A model generated the notes under the pieces. The model saw only the letters and a list, made by a program, of their open reading frames with translations. It ran no database searches and was not told the DNA's origin. The translations under genes and the position numbers were made by a program. Shown one piece after another: positions 1 through 10,349 of a stretch of 64,000 nucleotides of DNA. Location: positions 64,020-128,019 of the forward strand of contig MGUG01000044.1 in assembly GCA_001799845.1 (NCBI GenBank), in the 5' to 3' direction. The DNA is from Elusimicrobia bacterium GWC2_64_44 (GTDB lineage Bacteria; Elusimicrobiota; Elusimicrobia; Elusimicrobiales; UBA9959). Numbering within the stretch: the first letter of the stretch is position 1; each line of letters opens with the position of its first letter.

Positions 1-1745
<1,745 letters not shown>

Positions 1746-1757
1746 GGGCTTAAAACT

Positions 1758-2480
1758 ATGGACAGGATAGAGAACGAGCTGGCCCACGGCCGGAAAATCT
1801 CCGACAACCCGGAATTCTACTGGGGCTGGGCCGGCGTGGCCGGCAGGCTGCGCGCGGAGCGGCGCGCGGCCATGTACGTTTCCGAGGGCCGCCTGGCCCC
1901 TGGCAGGACGGCCCTGGAGATAGGCTGCGGCACTGGCATTTTCTCGGAGCTGCTGGCGCGCTCCGGCGCCGGGGTAACGGCAGTAGACCTCTCGCCCGAA
2001 CTGGCTGAGAAGGCCCGCGCGCGCACCAGCGCGCCCAACCTGAAATTCCTCGTGATGAACGTGGAGCGCCTGGAGTTCCCGGACAATTCCTTCGACTGCG
2101 TCTGCGGCAGCTCGGTGCTGCACCATCTCGACCTGGCGAAAGCGCTGCCCGAGATGCTGCGCGTGCTCAAGCCCGGCGGCGCCTTCGTCTTCACCGAGCC
2201 CAACATGCTCAATCCACAGATCCTCCTGCAGAAGAACATCCCGCCGCTGAAGGCGCTGCTGGGCGATTCACCCGACGAGACCGCCTTCTTCCGGTGGAAC
2301 ATCTCCGGCGCGCTGCGCCAGGCAGGCTTCGCGGCCCCGGCCGCCAGGCCCTTCGATTTCCTGCATCCCTGGATGCCCGGCGCCCTCGCCCCCGCGACCG
2401 ACAGGCTCGGAACGCTGCTGGAGCGCGTGCCGCTGCTGCGCGAAATAGCCGGCTCCCTGCTGATCACGGCGACAAAATGA
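1758..2480 (+). CDS. Class I SAM-dependent methyltransferase
   Basis: A 240-residue cytoplasmic methyltransferase of the UbiE/Methyltransf_11 type. Motif I is ALEIGCGTGIF at about residues 52-62, the acidic residue ending the second strand is in AVDLS, and the post-motif SSVLHHLD and LRVLKPGGAFVFTEP are standard for the family. It lies 12 bases after the fusion gene and its stop overlaps the next start (ATGA at 2477), which indicates one operon. In a glycan cluster such enzymes usually methylate sugars or the lipid carrier. The substrate is not evident. Confidence 0.85.
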   Translation: MDRIENELAHGRKISDNPEFYWGWAGVAGRLRAERRAAMYVSEGRLAPGRTALEIGCGTGIFSELLARSGAGVTAVDLSPELAEKARARTSAPNLKFLVMNVERLEFPDNSFDCVCGSSVLHHLDLAKALPEMLRVLKPGGAFVFTEPNMLNPQILLQKNIPPLKALLGDSPDETAFFRWNISGALRQAGFAAPAARPFDFLHPWMPGALAPATDRLGTLLERVPLLREIAGSLLITATK

Positions 2481-4282
2481 GACTCCCGCTGCACTGGGTC
2501 CTCTTCCTGCTGACCGCGGTTTCCTACGTTCTCTACCCGGTCTGGAACCTGCCTTTCCACCCGGCGGCGCAGTGGGTCCTGCTCAACCTTTTCATCCTCC
2601 TGGCGGCCGGCGCGCTCTACAGCCCGCTCAGCGAAGTTTCGCTGGACCTGGACACCACCGAACTTAAAGACCTCTGGCCGGCGCTGCTGCTGGGCGCAGC
2701 GGTCTGCCTGCCCTTCTGGCTTACACCCCTGCCCACCGGCTCCGACGACCAGTCGCACGCGGGACCTGCCGCCTGGGTGCTCGCCCGCGCCGCCGCGGCC
2801 GCCGGCCTGGATATCCGCCTGCTGCCCCTGCTGGGCCTGCCGGCGGCCGGCCTGCTGGCCTGGGGCGCCTGGCGTCTGATTAAGAAAGGCGTAGCCCTGC
2901 CCGACCGGGACACCGCCGTAGTCGCCCTCGCCGCTGCCGGCAACCTGTGGTTCCTCGCCGAGCGCTTCTTCGGCGCGGCCGGCGCCGTCGGACGCTGGGA
3001 GACCGTGCTGCGCTACCCGCCGCTCTCCAAGTTCCTCTACCTCGGCGCCTACCTGCTGCTCGGCGTCAACGAGGCCGCGCCGCGCGCGGTGCAGTTCCTG
3101 TTCCTGGCGCTCGCCGCCCTTTACCTGCTGCGCCTGCTGAAACTCTTCAAGGCCGAAGTCCCCGCCCGCCCGGCGCTGCTGCTGTTCCTGTTCTTCCCCA
3201 CATTCTTCAACCTGGCCGTCAGCGCGGAGCTGGAGGCCGGCACCGTCTTCTTCTTCACCGCGGCCATCTACCACTTTATCCGCGCCGCGAGGGACGGCGC
3301 GCGGGAGCAGTTCCTGAAATGCGCCTTCTGGACCGCGGCGGGCTTCTTCTACAAGCAGCTGCCGCTCGGCCTGCTGTTGTCCTTCGTGCCGGCGCTGGGC
3401 GCGCTCTGGCTGCTGCGCCCCGAACGCCGGCAGGCCTGGACCGACGGCCTGAAGGCGCTGCTGATACCGGCCGCGATAGGCCTGCCGTTCATCTTGCTCA
3501 GCGCCGCGCTGGGCGTACGGGACGCCGCGCTGCGGCTGGGCAACCTGCTCGACTTCCGCCTGGCCACGCTGAACCTGCTCAACATCTACCAGACCGCCGG
3601 CGCCGCCGTGACCGCCCTGCTGGCGGCCGCGACCGCCTGGGCGCTGCTGCGCCGCCGCTCGCAGGAGCTGTGGCTGCTGCTCTACCTCACCGGCGTCTAC
3701 TACGTCATGATCAGCGGCACCGGCGCCGCGGGCTACATCCGCCACTCCCAGCCGTTCTACCTGGCGCCGGTCTTCCTGCTGGCGCTCGCCGCCTGCGCCG
3801 CGCACGCCGCCGCCCCCCGCCTGCGCCTCCCGCTCTGGGGCGGGCTGCTGGGCCTGCTGCTCTACCAGGCCGCGCTGGCGCCTGCGCCCTACCAGCGCAA
3901 GACCGCCCGCAATTTCCGCGAGAACGCTTTCCCGTACGGCGAGGCCGCGCAATACTTGAAGGGCCTCGGCAGGCCCGGCCTGAAGATCTACGCCCCGATG
4001 GAAGTGGAGCCCAGCCATTTCTACCTGGCCAAGCACGGCCTGGCCGGCAAGCTGACCTGGGACAGGGGCCTGCCGCCGGAGTTCTCCGCCGCCGCGGCCG
4101 CGGAGCGCTTTAAGGCCGGCGGCTACGATTTCCTGCTGCTGCCCTGCAGCCCCTTCTCCGGCTTGAACACGGATTTTGCCGCCGTGGCGGAAGAGCTGAA
4201 GGGCAGGGGTTTCGCCGAGGAGAAGCTCTTCGACTACGGCGGCAACAGGCTGCTGCTGCTGAAACCCGGGAGGCCCGGCTGA
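2477..4282 (+). CDS. Multi-pass membrane protein, GT-C glycosyltransferase-like
   Basis: A 601-residue integral membrane protein with about 10-12 hydrophobic helices and a short C-terminal soluble part (roughly residues 500-601). The start at 2477 was chosen because it gives the hydrophobic N-terminus MRLPLHWVLFLL and an ATGA overlap with the upstream methyltransferase; a longer in-frame extension would lie inside that gene. Length, topology and position in a glycan cluster fit lipid-linked-sugar-dependent GT-C transferases, but no DD or ED catalytic signature in the first loop can be assigned with confidence. It could instead be a polymerase-like or uncharacterised membrane protein of the cluster. 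Confidence 0.6.
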   Translation: MRLPLHWVLFLLTAVSYVLYPVWNLPFHPAAQWVLLNLFILLAAGALYSPLSEVSLDLDTTELKDLWPALLLGAAVCLPFWLTPLPTGSDDQSHAGPAAWVLARAAAAAGLDIRLLPLLGLPAAGLLAWGAWRLIKKGVALPDRDTAVVALAAAGNLWFLAERFFGAAGAVGRWETVLRYPPLSKFLYLGAYLLLGVNEAAPRAVQFLFLALAALYLLRLLKLFKAEVPARPALLLFLFFPTFFNLAVSAELEAGTVFFFTAAIYHFIRAARDGAREQFLKCAFWTAAGFFYKQLPLGLLLSFVPALGALWLLRPERRQAWTDGLKALLIPAAIGLPFILLSAALGVRDAALRLGNLLDFRLATLNLLNIYQTAGAAVTALLAAATAWALLRRRSQELWLLLYLTGVYYVMISGTGAAGYIRHSQPFYLAPVFLLALAACAAHAAAPRLRLPLWGGLLGLLLYQAALAPAPYQRKTARNFRENAFPYGEAAQYLKGLGRPGLKIYAPMEVEPSHFYLAKHGLAGKLTWDRGLPPEFSAAAAAERFKAGGYDFLLLPCSPFSGLNTDFAAVAEELKGRGFAEEKLFDYGGNRLLLLKPGRPG

Positions 4283-4283
4283 T

Positions 4284-6146
4284 ATGTGCGGCATCCTGGG
4301 CAGAATAAATTACGCCTCTAAAAAGCCGGTCTCCGAAGCGGAGCTGAAGCGGCCGCTTTTCGAGATGTTCCACCGCGGCCCCGACGACGAAGGCCTGCTG
4401 GTGGACCGCCACTGCGGCCTCGGCATGCGCCGCCTCAAGATCATAGACCTGGAGGGCGGCCGCCAGCCCGTCTACAGCGAGGACGGCTCCCTCGCGGTCT
4501 TCCTCAACGGCGAGATCTACAATTACCGCGAGCTGCGCCGCGAACTGGAGCCGCGCCACAAGTTCAGGACCAATTCGGACACCGAGGTCATAGTGCACCT
4601 CTACGAGGAGCTCGGCGAGGCCTGCCTGGAGAAGCTCAACGGCATGTTCGCTCTGGCCGTCTGGGACGCGCGCAAAGAAGAACTCTTCCTGGCCCGCGAC
4701 CGCGCCGGGATAAAGCCGCTCTTCTACGCCGACCTCAACGGCTCCCTCTATTTCGCCTCGGAGCTGCGCTCGCTGCTGGCCTTTCCCGGCGTGCCCCGCG
4801 AGCTGGACCGCGAAGCGCTGACCGATTACCTCTCTTTCTACTACATCTCTTCCCCCCGCTCCATCTACAAGCACATCCGCCGCCTGCCGCAGGGGCATTG
4901 CCTCAAGGCGGGCGCGGGCAAGACCGAATTGCGCCGCTACTGGAACTATACCTTCAAGCCCTCGAAGATGAGCGCCGCCGACGCCGCCGCGCGCGTGGAA
5001 GACGCCCTGCTGAACTCGGTGCGGCGGCAGCTGGTCAGCGACGTGCCGCTCGGCGTCTTCCTCTCCAGCGGCCTCGATTCCACGGCCATCGTGGCCATGA
5101 TGGCCAAGCTCGGCGTGCGGGCCAAAACCTACACCGTCGGCTACGACGGCGGCGGCACCTTCAACGAGCTGGCCGGCGCGCGCCTGGTGGCGCAGAAATA
5201 CCGCACCGAGCACCACGACTGCCTGTTCGGACCCGCCGACGTGCGCAGCGACCTCCCGGCCGCGGTCTCGCGGTTCGCGGAGCCGCACGGAGACTGGACC
5301 TACCTCGCCATGGGGCGCCTCTCGGCGCAGTCCCGGCCGGACATCACCGTGGCGCTGACCGGCGCCGGCGGCGACGAGCTCTTCGGCGGCTACCCCACGC
5401 TGATAGCCGCCAGGTTCGGCAGGTATTACCGGTTCCTGCCGGGGCCGGTGAAGACCGCCCTGCGCGCGGCCGCCGACCGCCTGCCGGTCTCGACGGAGCG
5501 GCTCAGCCTGGATTTCAAACTCAAGTCCTTCACGCGCGGCGCCGCGTTCCAGCCGGAGCTCGCCCATCTGAAGTACAAGGAGATCCTCACGCCCGAGGAG
5601 ATCTCCGCCTTCCTGCCCGGCGGCCCTTCGGGCGACACCTTCGATGTCTTCGCGCAGCACCTGCCGCAAGTGGCGGGCCGCCCGCTGCTGGACCGGCTGC
5701 TCTACCTGGACCTGAACGTCTTCCTCCCCTACTGCTCCCTGCACGCCACCGACCTGGTCACGATGATGCACTCGCAGGAGGCCCGCGTGCCGCTGCTCGA
5801 CAACGAGATGATGGACCTTTCGGCCGAGGTGCCCATGGCGCTGAAGCTCAGCGGTTTCAGCACCAAGCACGTGATGCGCCTGGCCCTGCGCAAGTACCTG
5901 CCGGAAGAGATCGTCAAGATGCCCAAGAAGGGATTCGTCATGCCCACGGCTGCCTGGCTGAAGGGCGACCTGCGGACTTTCGCCCTGGACGCCATCAGCG
6001 CCGCGCGGGAAAAGTCCCCGGGCCTTTACAACTACGCTTTCGCGGAAAAACTGCTGGAGGACCACTGCGCCGGCCGCGCCGACAACGCGCGCAAGCTGGC
6101 CTGCCTGGTCTCCCTGTTCCTGTGGCAGGCCGAGTACGGCGCCTGA
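4284..6146 (+). CDS. asnB: Asparagine synthase (glutamine-hydrolysing) family amidotransferase
   Basis: A 620-residue protein of full AsnB length. Cys2 (MCGILGR) is the class II glutamine amidotransferase nucleophile, and residues 1 to about 210 form that domain with FLNGEIYNY and SDTEVI. The C-terminal synthetase domain has the pyrophosphatase loop SSGLDSTAI at about residue 260 and GAGGDELFGGY after it. The reaction is ATP-dependent transfer of glutamine nitrogen to aspartate or, in surface-polysaccharide clusters, to the carboxyl of a uronic acid. The gene follows the membrane GT by one base and is flanked by glycosyltransferases, so sugar amidation is a reasonable inference; plain asparagine synthesis cannot be excluded. 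Confidence 0.9.
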   Translation: MCGILGRINYASKKPVSEAELKRPLFEMFHRGPDDEGLLVDRHCGLGMRRLKIIDLEGGRQPVYSEDGSLAVFLNGEIYNYRELRRELEPRHKFRTNSDTEVIVHLYEELGEACLEKLNGMFALAVWDARKEELFLARDRAGIKPLFYADLNGSLYFASELRSLLAFPGVPRELDREALTDYLSFYYISSPRSIYKHIRRLPQGHCLKAGAGKTELRRYWNYTFKPSKMSAADAAARVEDALLNSVRRQLVSDVPLGVFLSSGLDSTAIVAMMAKLGVRAKTYTVGYDGGGTFNELAGARLVAQKYRTEHHDCLFGPADVRSDLPAAVSRFAEPHGDWTYLAMGRLSAQSRPDITVALTGAGGDELFGGYPTLIAARFGRYYRFLPGPVKTALRAAADRLPVSTERLSLDFKLKSFTRGAAFQPELAHLKYKEILTPEEISAFLPGGPSGDTFDVFAQHLPQVAGRPLLDRLLYLDLNVFLPYCSLHATDLVTMMHSQEARVPLLDNEMMDLSAEVPMALKLSGFSTKHVMRLALRKYLPEEIVKMPKKGFVMPTAAWLKGDLRTFALDAISAAREKSPGLYNYAFAEKLLEDHCAGRADNARKLACLVSLFLWQAEYGA

Positions 6147-6170
6147 GGCCCCGCGGGACGGAGTTTGTAG

Positions 6171-6198
6171 TATAATAGGCGTATATAAACGCGTTTAT
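6171..6198 (+). promoter_or_regulatory. Putative promoter -10 with downstream palindrome
   Basis: The 87-base gap before the next glycosyltransferase holds a consensus -10 hexamer TATAAT at 6171-6176. Eight bases on there is a perfect 14-bp palindrome ATAAACGCGTTTAT at 6185-6198, placed where an operator or initial-transcript site would sit. No convincing -35 was seen. This suggests a second transcription start inside the glycan cluster, possibly under repressor control. Confidence 0.4.
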
Positions 6199-6233
6199 CT
6201 GCGGCGGGCGGCCGCCGCGGCCTGGAAAAACCG

Positions 6234-7190
6234 ATGAAACTAGTGGTACAGATCCCCTGCTATAACGAGGAAGAGTTCCTCCCCTCCGCGCTCAACGACC
6301 TCCCCGAGCGCATCGAGGGCGTGGACGAAATAGCCGTCATCGTGATAGACGACGGCAGCGCCGACAGGACGGCCGAAGTGGCCAAGGCGCACCGCCGGGT
6401 GGCGAAAGTTGTGCGGCTGCCCTATCACCAGGGCCTGGCCGCGGCTTTCAGGGCCGGAGTGGAAGCCGCCCTGGCGCTGAAGGCCGACATCATAGTCAAC
6501 ACCGACGCGGACAACCAGTACCCCGGCCGGTTCATCCCCTCGCTGATAAAGCCCATCCTGGAGAACCGGGCCGACTTCGTGGTAGGTGCCCGGCAGATGG
6601 ACGAGATAAAGCATTTTTCCTACTGGAAGAAGGTGTTCCAGAAGGCCGGCAGCGGGGTGATCTCCTTCATCTGCGGCAGCGAGATACCAGACGCCACCTC
6701 GGGCTTCCGCGCCTTCAGCCGCGGCGCCGCGCTGTGGATAGACGTGATCGCCAGCAACTACACCTACACCCTGGAAACGCTGGTGCGCCTGTCCAGCCAC
6801 AAGGTGCGCATGGCGCACGTGCCCATATCGGTCAATCCTCCGACGCGCAGCTCCCGCCTGATGGGTACCACCGTGGAATACGTGCTCCGCTCAACCAGGG
6901 ATATCCTGACGCTGATCTATATCTACTCCCCGCTGCGCGTCTTCATCTGGCTGGCGGTGCTGTTCGGCATCCCGGGGCTGGTCCTGACCGGGCGCTTCCT
7001 TTACTATTATGTGACGCTGACCGTGCTGCGCAATATCCCCACAGGCTTCGAGCAGTCGCTCACCGTCGGCGTAGGGCTGCTGATCATCTCGTTCTTCACG
7101 CTGCTGATGGGCATCACCTCCAACCTCATCCACACCAACCGCAAACTTCTGGAGCGCCTCGTCATATTGCACTCCAAAGACAGGGAGTGA
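6234..7190 (+). CDS. Family 2 glycosyltransferase with C-terminal membrane helices
   Basis: A 318-residue GT2 enzyme. The N-terminal domain has VQIPCYNEEEFLP, VIDDGSADRT (near residues 40-50) and NTDADNQY, the aspartate motif for nucleotide-sugar and metal binding. The last ~100 residues contain two hydrophobic helices (FIWLAVLFGIPGLVL and LLIISFFTLLMGI), giving a membrane-tethered enzyme of the DPM1/GtrB type. It likely transfers a sugar from NDP-sugar to a polyprenyl phosphate or growing glycan at the inner membrane. It has its own upstream -10-like sequence and is followed by the GT39 fusion 16 bases later. Confidence 0.88.
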   Translation: MKLVVQIPCYNEEEFLPSALNDLPERIEGVDEIAVIVIDDGSADRTAEVAKAHRRVAKVVRLPYHQGLAAAFRAGVEAALALKADIIVNTDADNQYPGRFIPSLIKPILENRADFVVGARQMDEIKHFSYWKKVFQKAGSGVISFICGSEIPDATSGFRAFSRGAALWIDVIASNYTYTLETLVRLSSHKVRMAHVPISVNPPTRSSRLMGTTVEYVLRSTRDILTLIYIYSPLRVFIWLAVLFGIPGLVLTGRFLYYYVTLTVLRNIPTGFEQSLTVGVGLLIISFFTLLMGITSNLIHTNRKLLERLVILHSKDRE

Positions 7191-7206
7191 CGGGGCCCGG
7201 AACACC

Positions 7207-9180
7207 ATGAAAAACGGCGAGTCACAGAGCGGCAGCCCGGCGCTTGCGCCCGTTACGGCCGGCGCCCCGCGCGGCGCGGCGGCCAGGTTCCGCGCCTTCC
7301 TCGCCGGAGAAAAAGGGTTCGCGGCCGCAATTTTCCTCTTCGCGCTGATACTCAGGCTCGCCTACTCGCTCCCGCTGCCCCAGGACAAGCTGTCCCAGGA
7401 CGCCTTCGGCTGGATCAATACCGGCTGGGATATCGCCCGCGGGCTCGGGGTCGGCAACAGCTGGCGCCCGCCGGGCTATTCGTATTTCCTCGGCTTCCTG
7501 TTCGTCATCTTCGGCAAATCCGTGCTGGCCGTCAGGGCCGCCCAGGCCCTGCTCGGCGCGTTCACCTGCGTGCTGGTCTACAAGACGGGCAAGCGCCTGT
7601 TCTCCGACGGCACCGGCAAACTGGCGGCGGCCATGCTGAGCTTTTACCCCTATGCCGTCGCCTATTCCGGAGACGCGCTCAGCGAAACCTTCCTCATGTT
7701 CATGATAGTCTCCTCCGTTTTCTTCACGGTCAAGACCAGCCAGGAGCCGGGCTGGAAGAACATCGTCGCCACGGGCGTGCTGTACGGGCTGACCGGGCTC
7801 ACCAAATCCACGACGCTGCCTTTCTTCGTGCTGGCCTGCGCGTGGCTCTGGTGGAACACCAAAAGCTTCAGGGTCGGCTTCCTGGTGGGGCTGTGCACGC
7901 TGGGCGCTATCCTGCCCTGGAGCCTCAGGAACTATTTCCACTTCGAGCGTAGCTATGTCATGCCGGTCAACACGCCCTGGTGCCATCTCTACGGCTCGTC
8001 GTGCGACACCGCGTTCTGGTCCGAGAACATGGGCGAGCTCTCCACCCCGCAGAGCATAGAGCAGACCGAGCCGGCCATCCCCGAGGACTGGCGCTACCTT
8101 ATGACGCTGCCGCTGCCGGAGCGGGACAAGATCTGCAAGGAAAAGGCCATAGCCTGGATAAGCGAGAACCCGGATAAACAACTGGCCCTCTGCTGGCTGC
8201 GCTTCAAGCATTTCTGGCGGCTCTACCCGATGATGGCCTACCCCTGGCAGAAATACGCGGCGATGGCCACCTCGGGGCTCTACATTCCGCTGGCCTTCCT
8301 CGGCCTGCTCCTGTCCTGGCGGCAGTTCAAGAAGACCTCGCTGCTCGTCGCGCTGTTCGGCTCGTACACACTGGTGCACCTCTTTTTCGTCGTCGTGCTG
8401 CGCTACCGAGTGCCGATAGACCCCTTCCTGATGATACTGGCCGCCTACGCCGTTACCGCTATCTGGGAGCGGCTGAAGCCCACCGCGCAGGAGACCAACT
8501 CCGACTGGGACCACAAGTGGCAGGTGCATAAGACCTCCAAGGCCGAAGCCTGGATAGCGTCGCAGCGGGACAAGATCCTGGACGCATCCCTGGACAGCCT
8601 TCCCGGCGTCAAGAAAGTGCTGGAGGTGGGCTGCGGCTCGGGCATCAACCTCAAACGGCTCAAAGCCGCCAGGCCGGATGCGGAATGCTGGGCCCTCGAC
8701 AACAGCCCCGTAGCCGTAGAGCGGCTCAAGAAAGATTTTCCGCTGGCCGTCGTCGGGGACTGCCTGAAAACCCCTTTCGAAGACGGCCAGTTCGACCTGG
8801 TCTACAGCGCCGGGGTCTTGGAGCACCTGGGCGACGAGGCCGTTTTCTTCGCCGAGATGCGCCGCATCCTGAAGGACGGAGGGCTGCTGGTCACCTTCGT
8901 GCCGGCCAGGTACTCGCTGTGGCGGGTCTACCAGCTGCTGCTGCACTGGTTCGCCGGCAACGACTACGAGAGGTCCTACACCTACGCCGGCCTGGCCGCG
9001 CTCTCGGCGGCCGGCGGCTTCGAGGAAGCCGGCTTCTACGGGCTGGACCCGTTCAGCGCGCAGGGCGCGGTCATGAAATTGCTTAACGTCTCCTTTGACC
9101 CGCCGGTAAAGGCCACGCCGTTCAAGAGCGCCTATACCGAGATCTGCCTGGTAGGCAGGAAGGCGGGCCGGGCGGCATGA
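7207..9180 (+). CDS. GT39-like membrane glycosyltransferase fused to SAM methyltransferase
   Basis: A 657-residue two-part protein. Residues about 40-425 carry around ten hydrophobic helices and look like the ArnT/PMT (GT39) family: an acidic first periplasmic loop (DKLSQDAFGW), then RPPGYSYFLGF and ALSETF typical of these polyprenyl-phosphate-sugar transferases. Residues about 440-657 form a class I methyltransferase with VLEVGCGSGINL near 471-482 and AGVLEHL. No stop or frame change separates them. The N-terminal half would act at the periplasmic face and the methyltransferase half in the cytoplasm, which requires an odd number of net crossings. The product overlaps the next gene start by ATGA. 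Confidence 0.85.
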   Translation: MKNGESQSGSPALAPVTAGAPRGAAARFRAFLAGEKGFAAAIFLFALILRLAYSLPLPQDKLSQDAFGWINTGWDIARGLGVGNSWRPPGYSYFLGFLFVIFGKSVLAVRAAQALLGAFTCVLVYKTGKRLFSDGTGKLAAAMLSFYPYAVAYSGDALSETFLMFMIVSSVFFTVKTSQEPGWKNIVATGVLYGLTGLTKSTTLPFFVLACAWLWWNTKSFRVGFLVGLCTLGAILPWSLRNYFHFERSYVMPVNTPWCHLYGSSCDTAFWSENMGELSTPQSIEQTEPAIPEDWRYLMTLPLPERDKICKEKAIAWISENPDKQLALCWLRFKHFWRLYPMMAYPWQKYAAMATSGLYIPLAFLGLLLSWRQFKKTSLLVALFGSYTLVHLFFVVVLRYRVPIDPFLMILAAYAVTAIWERLKPTAQETNSDWDHKWQVHKTSKAEAWIASQRDKILDASLDSLPGVKKVLEVGCGSGINLKRLKAARPDAECWALDNSPVAVERLKKDFPLAVVGDCLKTPFEDGQFDLVYSAGVLEHLGDEAVFFAEMRRILKDGGLLVTFVPARYSLWRVYQLLLHWFAGNDYERSYTYAGLAALSAAGGFEEAGFYGLDPFSAQGAVMKLLNVSFDPPVKATPFKSAYTEICLVGRKAGRAA

Positions 9181-10247
9181 AGATACTTCTCATCTCGCTA
9201 AAGGGCCTCGGCGACACGGTCTACATGATACCGCTCATCAGACGCCTCCACGCGGAATACGGCGGCGCGGCGATGACGCTGGTGGTGCGCGACAGGAAAT
9301 GCGTGGAGCTGTTCGCCAACTGCCCGTACGTTAATCCGGTGCTGATAAATTATTCCAAGACCGACCCGGCGAGCCTCCTCGGCCACCTGAAGACCGTGCT
9401 CGCGCTGCGCCGCGAGAAGTTCGACGTCAGCGTCACCTCTTTCCCCTCCAACCGGCTGGCCTACAACCTCTTCGCCTTCTGCGCCGGCGCGAAGAAGCGG
9501 ATCACCCATTATTATAAATTCGCGGCCTGGCGCACCCTGCCCTTCCTGCAGGACATACGGATAGACTCCGACAGGCAAAAGCACCAGGTGGAGAAGAACC
9601 TGGACCTGCTGGCAGGCCTGGGCCTGGCCCCGGCTGCCCAAAAGCCGGACATGTCGGCCTGGCTGGCCCCCGGCGACGAGGCCTACGCGGCGGCCTTCCT
9701 GCGTGAAAGCGGCATCGCCGGGCAAGACCTGGTGATAGGCGTGCACCCCAGCATCAGCCGGGCCCAGGTGTATAAGAACTGGGACCAGGGCAACATCAGG
9801 GTTTTCGCGAAGCTGATAGACTGGCTGGCCGCGGACCGCGGCGCTAAGGTGCTGGTCTTCGCCGGGCCCGACGAGCAGGAAGCGGCGGACAGCATCATCG
9901 GGCTCGCGCAGCGCAAGCCGGTGCAGGTAGCGCGCGCGGAAACCAACAAGCTGGCCGCGCTGCTAAAGAGCTGCCGCCTTTTCATCAACACCGACGGCGG
10001 GCTGGGGCCGCTGGCGGCCTCGGTAGGGACGCCCTGCGTGACGGTACTGGGGCCCACCAGCCCGGCGGTGACGGCCCCCTACGGGGAGGGCAACACGGCG
10101 CTGACGCTGGGCCTGGATTGCGCGCCCTGCTATATGTACCCTTACGAAAGCACCTCCCCGAAGATAAAATGCGGATCGCCGGCCTGCATGGGGCTCATAG
10201 ACATCGATAAGCTGAAGCAGGCGGTACTCGGCCACCTGGAACGCTGA
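9177..10247 (+). CDS. Family 9 glycosyltransferase (heptosyltransferase-like)
   Basis: A 356-residue GT9 (GT-B fold) protein. It starts MKILLISLKGLGDTVYMIPLI, the usual N-terminal pattern of ADP-heptose:LPS heptosyltransferases, and has GVHPSIS in the middle and the conserved donor-site region NTDGGLGPLAASVGTPCV followed by LGPTSP near residues 275-305. It likely adds heptose or a related sugar to the inner core of lipopolysaccharide in the cytoplasm. It overlaps the upstream fusion gene by four bases. A cysteine-rich tail (CAPCYMYPYE, CGSPACMGLID) is seen in many GT9 members. Confidence 0.88.
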   Translation: MKILLISLKGLGDTVYMIPLIRRLHAEYGGAAMTLVVRDRKCVELFANCPYVNPVLINYSKTDPASLLGHLKTVLALRREKFDVSVTSFPSNRLAYNLFAFCAGAKKRITHYYKFAAWRTLPFLQDIRIDSDRQKHQVEKNLDLLAGLGLAPAAQKPDMSAWLAPGDEAYAAAFLRESGIAGQDLVIGVHPSISRAQVYKNWDQGNIRVFAKLIDWLAADRGAKVLVFAGPDEQEAADSIIGLAQRKPVQVARAETNKLAALLKSCRLFINTDGGLGPLAASVGTPCVTVLGPTSPAVTAPYGEGNTALTLGLDCAPCYMYPYESTSPKIKCGSPACMGLIDIDKLKQAVLGHLER

Positions 10248-10349
10248 ACGCGGCGCTGACGGCTGACAGTAAGCGGTTTTCTTTCGGGCGATAAATATCT
10301 ATCATATTGGTAACGCCGGGCGGAAGGGCGCGCGGCACAGGAGAACGGT
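10248..10349 (+). promoter_or_regulatory. Intergenic gap with AT-rich promoter-like stretch and strong RBS
   Basis: The 102-base gap is locally AT-rich (10291-10310, containing TATCAT at 10300-10305), unlike the surrounding GC-rich DNA, and so may hold a promoter for the last two cluster genes. A clear Shine-Dalgarno AGGAGA at 10339-10344 fixes the downstream start at 10350. No -35 consensus was recognised. Confidence 0.3.

Noticed and set aside
1817-4294. 825-codon minus-strand frame
   Set aside because: Antisense to a methyltransferase and a membrane protein, glutamine-rich low-complexity translation, no start context.
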